A DNA stretch of 64,000 nucleotides from a virus. This document shows, in pieces, positions 57,860-64,000 of the stretch. The stretch spans positions 32,472 to 96,471 of the IMG/VR virus record IMGVR_UViG_3300033146_000857; one strand, given 5' to 3'. Positions within the stretch are counted from its first letter, which is position 1. Every line of letters starts with the position of its first letter. Made by a program: the position numbers and the translations under genes. A model generated the notes under the pieces. The model ran no database searches and was not told where the DNA came from. It saw only the letters and a list, made by a program, of their open reading frames with translations.

Positions 57860-60247
57860 ATGACTAGAGATATGATGTCTCAAGCTAAACTACTAGAGGG
57901 TTACCTAAGATACCAAGATGATTGTCAAAGATATGAAGTATGGCCCGAGTCTGTTGATAGAGTAATGAGAATGCACGAGACTAAGTATAAGGCTATACTA
58001 AACCCAGAATTGGTAGGCTTAATAGAGGAAGTAAGAATGGCTTACACGGATAAGTTATTTTTAGGTGCTCAAAGAGCCTTACAATTTGGAGGAAAACAAC
58101 TACTTAGTAAACATGGAAGACTCTATAACTGCACAGCTACTTTTTGTGATAGACCAAAGATGTTTAATGAAGCTATGTGGTGGCTGCTCTGTGGAGCTGG
58201 GACGGGTTTCAGTGTTCAAAAACACCATATAAAGAAACTTCCAGAAATTACCAACAGATCAGAAGAAGTCGTAACCTATGTAATTCCAGACTCTATTGAA
58301 GGCTGGGCAGACTCAATAGCAGTACTACTATCATCTTTCTTTGTAACAGACCAAGCTTTTCCTGAGTATATGGGTAAAAAGATACATTTTGATGGGTCTA
58401 AGATAAGACCAAAGGGTGCAGAGATAAGTGGGGGCTTTAAGGCGCCAGGACCTATACCGTTACTTGACTGTTTAACTAAAATAGAACTACTACTAAAGAA
58501 GAGCCTACAACAAGGACAGTATAAGATAAAAACTATCGTGGCCTATGATATTCTAATGTATATAGCTGATGCCGTAATAGCCGGTGGAGTTAGAAGATCT
58601 GCAACTATATGTATGTTTTCTAAAGATGATGAGGACATGCTTAAAGCTAAGACCGGTGACTGGAGCATAGAAAATCCTCAAAGAGGTAGAAGTAATAACT
58701 CAGTTGTACTACTTAGAGATGAAGTTACCGAGGAAGAGTTTAAGCTTATAATGAAGTCTGTTAAAGAGTTTGGTGAGCCAGGTTTTATACTTACTGACAG
58801 TCTAGACTTCGTGTTTAATCCTTGTGTAGAGGTAGGAATGAGACCAATATCTGAGTCTGGTGAGTCTGGCTGGCAAGCCTGTAATCTTACTGAGATTAAT
58901 GGTAGTAAGTCTATTGACAAAGAAACTTTCTTTTTACAGTGTAAAATTGGTAGTATTTTAGGTACTCTGCAAGCTGGGTATACAAAGTTTGATTACTTAA
59001 CAAAAGCCTCCCAAGACATCATAGAAAGAGAAGCTTTAATAGGCGTAGGCATAACAGGCTATATGAACAATCCTGATATACTTCTAGATGAGGAAATCCT
59101 TAAAGAAGGAGCTAGAGTAGTTAAATACTGGAATAAAAAAGTAGCTGGTATGATAGGTATAAACCAAGCAGCACGCTGTACTGTAGTTAAACCTAGTGGC
59201 AACGCTTCTGTAATCTTAGGAACAGCTTCAGGAATACACGGAGAGCACTCTAAAATTTATCTCAGACATGTACAAATGCTTAAAGACTCTGATATAGCTA
59301 AACTTATATTTAAGACTAACCCTGAAATGTGTGCTACGAACTCTTGGAATAGTAAAGAGTATTCTATAGCTTTTCCAATAGAATCTCCTAGTAAGTCTAT
59401 CTTTAAGTCTGATCTACTTGGAGTTAAACAACTAGAAGTAGTTAAGCTAGTTCAAAACTCTTGGATATCTGAGGGTAAGAATGAAGAACTATGCACAGAC
59501 AAACGCTTGACTCATAATGTGTCTAATACTATAACAGTAGATGACTGGGATGAAGTTACAGACTATATTTACAAGAATAGGTATAGTCTGTGTGGAGTAA
59601 GTTTCTTACCAGCTACGGGTGATAGAGCATACTATCAAGCTCCATACACTGAGGTTAAAGATTTAGAGGAGCTGACTAAAACTTATGGAACCAAGATTTT
59701 ATTTGCTTCAGCCTTAATAGAGAATGCTCTTAAAGCCTTTGGAGGAAACCTATGGGTAGCTTGTGATACAGCCTTAGGCTTCGGAGAAAAGCTATCTGAT
59801 AAACATTATGACCTAAATAAAAGAGATTTTGTTAGACGGCTTGAAAACTTCAGTACTTCATTCATGCCTAAAGAGAAACTAGAATGTATAGAACAACTAG
59901 AAGAGGCTATAGCTCTGTGTGATAAAGAACTAAGCTATGAGAATCTAGAGGCTAAGCGTGACGACTCTGGAGATAAAGCTATGGAGATTCTATGGCAAGT
60001 TAATATGACCGTTAAAAGAGCTTTAAATAAAGAACTTAATAGTGTTGAAAACCTAGAAGTCTTAGAAAAGGCTAAAATTCTATGCGTTACTTGTCTTAAG
60101 GATGTCTATGTTCTTCATAAGTATACTAAAATACAAGAGAACCTAACTCCTATAGACTGGTCTGCAGCCTGTATAGACAAGCAAGGCTTAATAGACGCTG
60201 ATACTCTTGTAGGTGCAGCCTGTAGCGGTGGAGCTTGTGAGATATGA
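57860..60247 (+). CDS. nrdJ: Class II (adenosylcobalamin-dependent) ribonucleotide reductase
   Basis: This 795-residue protein carries the motifs of monomeric class II reductases: Cys91 (LYNCTAT) in the first redox pair position, NPCVE with the expected thiyl Cys322 and Glu324, a second Cys341 (WQACNLTE), VVKPSGNASVILG, and a C-terminal redox pair Cys788 and Cys793 (CSGGACEI). No R2 subunit or NrdG is nearby, as expected for a B12-dependent enzyme. It would make dNTPs for phage replication with or without oxygen if the host supplies cobalamin. Overlaps the next gene by four bases and has its own promoter and AAGGAG. Confidence 0.9.
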   Translation: MTRDMMSQAKLLEGYLRYQDDCQRYEVWPESVDRVMRMHETKYKAILNPELVGLIEEVRMAYTDKLFLGAQRALQFGGKQLLSKHGRLYNCTATFCDRPKMFNEAMWWLLCGAGTGFSVQKHHIKKLPEITNRSEEVVTYVIPDSIEGWADSIAVLLSSFFVTDQAFPEYMGKKIHFDGSKIRPKGAEISGGFKAPGPIPLLDCLTKIELLLKKSLQQGQYKIKTIVAYDILMYIADAVIAGGVRRSATICMFSKDDEDMLKAKTGDWSIENPQRGRSNNSVVLLRDEVTEEEFKLIMKSVKEFGEPGFILTDSLDFVFNPCVEVGMRPISESGESGWQACNLTEINGSKSIDKETFFLQCKIGSILGTLQAGYTKFDYLTKASQDIIEREALIGVGITGYMNNPDILLDEEILKEGARVVKYWNKKVAGMIGINQAARCTVVKPSGNASVILGTASGIHGEHSKIYLRHVQMLKDSDIAKLIFKTNPEMCATNSWNSKEYSIAFPIESPSKSIFKSDLLGVKQLEVVKLVQNSWISEGKNEELCTDKRLTHNVSNTITVDDWDEVTDYIYKNRYSLCGVSFLPATGDRAYYQAPYTEVKDLEELTKTYGTKILFASALIENALKAFGGNLWVACDTALGFGEKLSDKHYDLNKRDFVRRLENFSTSFMPKEKLECIEQLEEAIALCDKELSYENLEAKRDDSGDKAMEILWQVNMTVKRALNKELNSVENLEVLEKAKILCVTCLKDVYVLHKYTKIQENLTPIDWSAACIDKQGLIDADTLVGAACSGGACEI

Positions 60248-60711
60248 CCTATACTGACTGGCATAATATGCAACAGTCAAAAGTATCCAAGATAGTAAGT
60301 CGATTGCCTAAAGATGAGGTAATCGACTATTTTAACTGGGATAACATGGTTAAGTACGAGCCAGACTTTTGCCCTTTATATAAGACTAAGTCCAAGTGTC
60401 ATGAACTAGAAGATCTAAACTGCTTGTTCTGCGCTTGTCCACATTTTAGACATTCAGATAGAACACCCCTGTTTTATAACGGAGCTGTAAAAGTAATGAG
60501 CATTTGTAGCCTTGGATCAAAGAAAGCTAGTCTCTTTGTAGTTGATAACACGGGACACTGTAATTGTTCAGACTGTGTTGTGCCTCATAAAAATGTCAAG
60601 GTTCTATGGTCCAAGTTTAAACCACAAAACTTTAGTCATAATATGTCTTTAATTGAAAAAATAAGAGCTTTTCAGCTGTCAGATATCTTAGGACGGTATA
60701 AGCTATTTTAA
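60244..60711 (+). CDS. Cysteine-rich small-domain protein coupled to nrdJ
   Basis: Residues about 42-125 contain DFCPLYKTKSKCHELEDLN, CLFCACPHF, a later CSLG, and HCNCSDCVVPH. This matches the layout of the cysteine-rich small domain (NCLFC.CP.Y ... C..C..PH) that I know from genomes near cobalamin genes. Translation is coupled to the B12-dependent reductase. A metal-handling or reductase-helper role is plausible but inferred. Confidence 0.6.
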   Translation: MTYTDWHNMQQSKVSKIVSRLPKDEVIDYFNWDNMVKYEPDFCPLYKTKSKCHELEDLNCLFCACPHFRHSDRTPLFYNGAVKVMSICSLGSKKASLFVVDNTGHCNCSDCVVPHKNVKVLWSKFKPQNFSHNMSLIEKIRAFQLSDILGRYKLF

Positions 60712-60719
60712 GGAACTAC

Positions 60720-60968
60720 ATGAACATTCTAGCTATTATTGGTGAGGAATATGAGAAGGTAAAGCCCAGAAGGCCTAGAAAGACTATAAATAAGAACATT
60801 TTTAAACTTGGTGAGCCTATAGGAACTCTTGGTTTAGTCTACTGGGGCAAAGAAGTACAAAAAGGAACTAGACCAAGAACCTGCATGTTAGTGTGTCCTA
60901 ACTGTAACAATCTCTTTAGGGGAGACATAGGAAGAGCTAAGACTAACAAGATAGGTCCATGTTGTTGA
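60720..60968 (+). CDS. Small zinc-finger protein, 82 aa
   Basis: IGTLGLVYWG followed by CMLVCPNCNNLF and a CC end resembles the AP2/HNH-associated zinc module (GxxTVI...  CxCGN). TAAGGAAC precedes the ATG. DNA binding is inferred. A short AGATAAG/CTTATCT stem follows the gene. Confidence 0.52.
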   Translation: MNILAIIGEEYEKVKPRRPRKTINKNIFKLGEPIGTLGLVYWGKEVQKGTRPRTCMLVCPNCNNLFRGDIGRAKTNKIGPCC

Positions 60969-61016
60969 CCACCATGGTAGATAAGACTATCTAAGCTTAT
61001 CTAATAAGGAGTTATA

Positions 61017-61346
61017 ATGGATATTAAAAAAATATTGGCTGATGCTAAATTAGCTTTAACTACTCTAATTTTAGTCTTAACAAGCATAATAGGTGGTTAC
61101 ACTTTTATAACAGATACTTTTGTTACTAAAGCTTATGCTCAAAGTCTAGAAGACAAGTATAAAGCTGTGATAAATAGTATTGATTTGGACACCCAATATA
61201 ATAAACTACAGTTAGTTCAGATGAAACTACTGAGACTTGAAAATAAAGAGACTCTCAGTGATCTTGAGAAAGAACTTCAAAAGACCTTGGTTAAACAAGA
61301 GTCACGTATAAATACCAAAATTGATAGAATAGAATTTAAACAGTGA
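61017..61346 (+). CDS. Membrane-anchored coiled-coil protein, 109 aa
   Basis: One TM helix (ALTTLILVLTSIIGGYTFI), then a long coiled coil (residues 40-105). The layout resembles spanin-like or tail-anchored proteins, although far from the lysis operon. TAAGGAG upstream. Confidence 0.55.
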   Translation: MDIKKILADAKLALTTLILVLTSIIGGYTFITDTFVTKAYAQSLEDKYKAVINSIDLDTQYNKLQLVQMKLLRLENKETLSDLEKELQKTLVKQESRINTKIDRIEFKQ

Positions 61347-61400
61347 CTACCAGAAAGTCTACTTTAGTCTATGATATAGAAATTTAACAAGGATTAAAAT

Positions 61401-62459
61401 ATGGCAATAGTTACTCGTGCAGGTAAAGGCTCAGAATTAACTCATGCGGAATTAGATAATAACTTTAGTGAACTAGCCTCAAGGTCTGGAACTAAGGTTA
61501 TTAACGAAGCAGGCTTGAGTGATGGCAAAATGTTGGTTTATGACTCAACATCAGGTAAGTTGGTCTATATGGATATACCAGAGGGTGGTCCAAGTATAGA
61601 TGATACTAACAAAGGTGATGGGAAAATCTTATCTTGGAATGAAACGGCAGCTAAGTTTATTTATATTGACTTACCAGAAGCTCCTGAAATTCCTGAAATT
61701 CCTGAAATTCCGAAAACAGTACTTATTAGTACCCCCAAAGTCTATAGTAGCGGCTTATTTGAACAAGATGAGCCAGAGATAAGAACAACTAGGCTAGTAG
61801 ATGACCAATTTGTGTCTGTAGAAAGGTCTGAGAACAAGACTAAAAGTAGGCTGGTTGTATCCTATACTCCAGTAGATCCTTTAGACTCTTCAATAAAAGT
61901 ATTACAAGTGTTCTATGATATACCAAATGCCAAGTACATCAAGGCCGAGGGTATTACTAAAGACTATTTCGTGGCTACTGATAGCCATAACCAACCTAAA
62001 AAAATATTACTTTTTAACCATTCTCAGGCTGAGGCAGTTCAAAACGTACCAGGGTGGTCGCCAGCAACAAACGCTCCAAGCAAAATACTAAATATAACTC
62101 ATGATTTAGTAGACTCAAGTTACTCCTTATATTTTAGTGGTGAACTAATAATAGCATTCACAGCTGATGTAAGTAAAAAGCAGTACATAGAAGTTTTTAA
62201 TCCTTCACAGAGTACTAACACAGCAGGATTAATCTTATCTTCAAATGACACTTCTCTAGCCAATTCATTTGGCTTTACAAGTAACTTTGGGACTATTTTA
62301 ACTCAGTTTGTTTACACAGATGACATAAATATTTACATAGGCTCTCCTAAGGAAGTAGTCGGTGACCAATATTTAGTCTTACAAAAATTTAGTCTTTCAG
62401 GCACATATTTAAGTACTCTACAGATTAAAAAAGCTATACAATCAGGAGGAGAAGGATAA
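61401..62459 (+). CDS. Fibre-like protein with GKGSELTHAELDNNF start, 352 aa
   Basis: The N-terminus MAIVTRAGKGSELTHAELDN matches the common phage fibre start that docks to the virion. A PEIPEIPEIPK hinge near residues 93-102 precedes a beta-rich body (about 105-352). Its stop overlaps the next gene by one base. Being on the plus strand, away from the other fibre genes, is notable. A decayed copy of its start lies at 48470. Confidence 0.65.
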   Translation: MAIVTRAGKGSELTHAELDNNFSELASRSGTKVINEAGLSDGKMLVYDSTSGKLVYMDIPEGGPSIDDTNKGDGKILSWNETAAKFIYIDLPEAPEIPEIPEIPKTVLISTPKVYSSGLFEQDEPEIRTTRLVDDQFVSVERSENKTKSRLVVSYTPVDPLDSSIKVLQVFYDIPNAKYIKAEGITKDYFVATDSHNQPKKILLFNHSQAEAVQNVPGWSPATNAPSKILNITHDLVDSSYSLYFSGELIIAFTADVSKKQYIEVFNPSQSTNTAGLILSSNDTSLANSFGFTSNFGTILTQFVYTDDINIYIGSPKEVVGDQYLVLQKFSLSGTYLSTLQIKKAIQSGGEG

Positions 62460-63364
62460 TGTTAGGAAGTGTATCAACTCAAAAAGAAGGCGTAGTAGTA
62501 ATTTTTGCCTCAAGGATCTTCGGACTATTTAATGATGTCCTAGGCGTGTACAATCCAGATGGGTCTACTCTTAAAGACTTTCTAAACAACGATTTAGTTT
62601 TTGAAGTGACTAACCCAGAAAATAACCTTGGGTATATTCGTAAGTTTGGGGAGTTTTTGCTATGCTCTAGACTTAGAGACTCTAATACAGGTCTAGATTC
62701 TGATGGACCAGTACTTTTAGACCCGGAAACACTAGCTGTAAAAGAATACTTACCAAGACTAGACGACTCAGGGGTGTTAGTCTATGAAGATCAAATAAGT
62801 CTACAAAATGAAACAAGCTTAATCTCAGTAGAATTGTCTAACGATCTAGCTCGACTTACAAGACTAAATAAGGAAGAGAATGCAGAAGATCATGTTAGCC
62901 TAAGCTATAAAAATAGAACACTTAAAACAAATATTTTAGTACCTTGCCCGGATACCCTGAGTGAGTCTAAGGATATATCATTAGTGATTAAGTATAATAA
63001 AAACAATTTTGAAAACTTTAGTCCTGTAACTGGTGTAAAAGGGACTCCTGTGTATTCTATACACCTAAGTGGTAGAGTAATAAATAGTCATTCATCTGGG
63101 GATAACATTGAGCTAGAAGTAACCTTGTTTAATGAAAATGGCACTATTGTAGGCAGGATGGCAAATAACCTAGACAATACCATTGGGGTATCTGGGACCA
63201 TACCTGAACTTAAAGTACTCTTAGGCACTACTGCCTCCTCTGGTGAGACCCTTGTAGACCTAGAGGTAAAGATAGTTTCATTTAGACAGGCTAGTAATGA
63301 ACTAGACAAAGTATTTGATTTGGCTAACTTAGAACTAGACTTTGAGACAGTCCAAGGGCCTTAA
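62459..63364 (+). CDS. Fibre-associated beta-rich protein, 301 aa
   Basis: Coupled to the previous gene (GGAGAAGGATAATG). Beta-rich with SIHLSGRVINSHSSGDNIEL and a C-terminal LDLANLELDFETVQGP. It may form the distal part of the same appendage or be its chaperone. A strong terminator follows. Confidence 0.58.
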   Translation: MLGSVSTQKEGVVVIFASRIFGLFNDVLGVYNPDGSTLKDFLNNDLVFEVTNPENNLGYIRKFGEFLLCSRLRDSNTGLDSDGPVLLDPETLAVKEYLPRLDDSGVLVYEDQISLQNETSLISVELSNDLARLTRLNKEENAEDHVSLSYKNRTLKTNILVPCPDTLSESKDISLVIKYNKNNFENFSPVTGVKGTPVYSIHLSGRVINSHSSGDNIELEVTLFNENGTIVGRMANNLDNTIGVSGTIPELKVLLGTTASSGETLVDLEVKIVSFRQASNELDKVFDLANLELDFETVQGP

Positions 63365-63367
63365 CTC

Positions 63368-63406
63368 TTAGCCAAGAGTCTTAACTCTTGGCTAAAGTTT
63401 CTTTTT
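63368..63406 (+). terminator. Strong rho-independent terminator
   Basis: TTAGCCAAGAG/CTCTTGGCTAA (11 bp, 63368-63395) followed by AAGTTTCTTTTT. It closes the fibre-like gene pair. Confidence 0.85.
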
Positions 63407-63418
63407 AAAAACTCACAA

Positions 63419-63459
63419 TATAATTATACTACAAATAAATGACATGAATCATTTATAAT
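63419..63459 (+). promoter_or_regulatory. Two -10-type boxes before the 78-aa gene
   Basis: TATAAT at 63419-63424 and again at 63454-63459 (ATTTATAATCTAAC), the second 21 bases before the ATG at 63480. ATGAATCAT between them is a small dyad. One of them is likely the promoter. Confidence 0.5.
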
Positions 63460-63479
63460 CTAACTCTTAGGAGAACAAA

Positions 63480-63716
63480 ATGAACAGAAATACAGCTATG
63501 TCAATGATAGCAGCAGCTTCAGTCTTAGGCTCAGACCTTAACACACATAATAGAGGAACTACTAGAAGTAGTAAGTCTAGACCGACTAGATATAAACAAT
63601 CAATATTGGCAGGTATGAGAAGCAAAGCTCATCAGTTTCCAGACGGTGAGAAACTGCCTAATGGTAAAAATAGATGGTACAAAAAACATGGCGAGCTAGT
63701 CCAAAGAGATGTTTGA
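63480..63716 (+). CDS. Small basic protein, 78 aa
   Basis: Strongly basic (RGTTRSSKSRPTRYKQSILA) and Gly/Asn-rich. TTAGGAG precedes the ATG. Overlaps the next gene by eight bases. Possible nucleic-acid binder. Confidence 0.5.
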   Translation: MNRNTAMSMIAAASVLGSDLNTHNRGTTRSSKSRPTRYKQSILAGMRSKAHQFPDGEKLPNGKNRWYKKHGELVQRDV

Positions 63717-63921
63717 TTTTGAAAAGGTCTTAAAAATGATGAAGGCTGTTAACTGGCTATACCTTGGTGAACCAGTTAGCCTAAAAAGCATAAAAGATAC
63801 AGCCAGTTTAGTAATTCATAAAGCACAAGTAAATAAGTCAACTGTTAGAACTGGGGGTTTTATGTGTACTTATCCAGAAATGGAAATTTTCTTTATAGGA
63901 GAAAGCCATGGAATTAATTAG
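63709..63921 (+). CDS. Small alpha/beta protein, 70 aa
   Basis: Starts MFDFEKVLKMMKAVNWLYLG. Helical then beta. Its end carries AGGAG, the ribosome site for the next gene. Unknown function. Confidence 0.5.
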   Translation: MFDFEKVLKMMKAVNWLYLGEPVSLKSIKDTASLVIHKAQVNKSTVRTGGFMCTYPEMEIFFIGESHGIN

Positions 63922-64000
63922 AGAACCAGGAGCTATATTTAGACGAGAATGCTGGAGAGATAGTTTAACTTTAAACTATGAGCGTGGTGAGTTTATCTAT
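63908..64000 (+). CDS. Partial gene at right edge
   Basis: ATG at 63908 with AGGAG upstream opens MELIREPGAIFRRECWRD and continues for 31 codons to the window end without a stop. Too short to identify. Confidence 0.5.
   Translation, partial: MELIREPGAIFRRECWRDSLTLNYERGEFIY

Overview
The window is part of an AT-rich, tailed, double-stranded DNA phage genome with siphovirus-type (long, non-contractile tail) morphogenesis genes. Both edges cut through genes, so the genome is larger than 64 kb. Supporting evidence is a complete head-packaging and tail module: terminase, portal, protease/scaffold, capsid, tail tube, G/GT frameshift chaperones, a giant tape measure protein and fibres. Dense early genes, often overlapping by 1-4 bases, and a class II ribonucleotide reductase complete the picture. 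The host is not certain. AGA, ATA and CTA codons are common, promoters look like TATAAT -10 boxes with no matching -35, and the phage carries an outer-membrane barrel gene. Together these fit a Gram-negative, low-GC host, possibly a Campylobacterota member; this is inference only.

Layout. Bases 1-37.4 kb are on the minus strand and form the late region. Read from 37.4 kb leftwards the order is: small terminase candidate, large terminase, portal, fused protease/scaffold with a nested scaffold start, decoration protein, major capsid, head-tail connectors, tail tube, G/GT chaperones, a 3,813-residue tape measure, distal tail proteins (one gpL-like), three unrecognised tail-tip proteins, then a lysis operon. 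That operon starts with an endolysin candidate and a 3-TM holin. It continues without a break into a tail-anchored coiled-coil protein, a response regulator, a membrane histidine kinase, a small secreted protein and an outer-membrane beta-barrel protein. Three large fibre or virion-surface genes follow, the last cut by the left edge.

Bases 37.4-38.0 kb hold the divergent control region, with two families of tandem repeats. From 38 kb to 64 kb the plus strand carries early/middle genes, mostly small and of unknown function. The block at 38-45 kb shares a repeated leader in which the Shine-Dalgarno GAGG lies in the loop of a short hairpin. A gene-poor stretch (47.1-48.7 kb) is full of short tandem repeats and contains a decayed fibre-gene start. 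The block at 48.7-57.8 kb is a run of tiny overlapping genes, including an ORF that ends in a DNA polymerase A motif B and an acyl-carrier-protein-like ORF. A class II ribonucleotide reductase follows, with a cysteine-rich partner, then a plus-strand fibre-like gene pair closed by a strong terminator.

How it works together: the plus-strand genes would be expressed early to take over the cell and supply deoxynucleotides, while the minus-strand module builds and releases virions. The most unusual parts are the two-component system plus outer-membrane protein joined to the lysis genes, and the family of RBS-in-loop hairpins in front of non-overlapping early genes.
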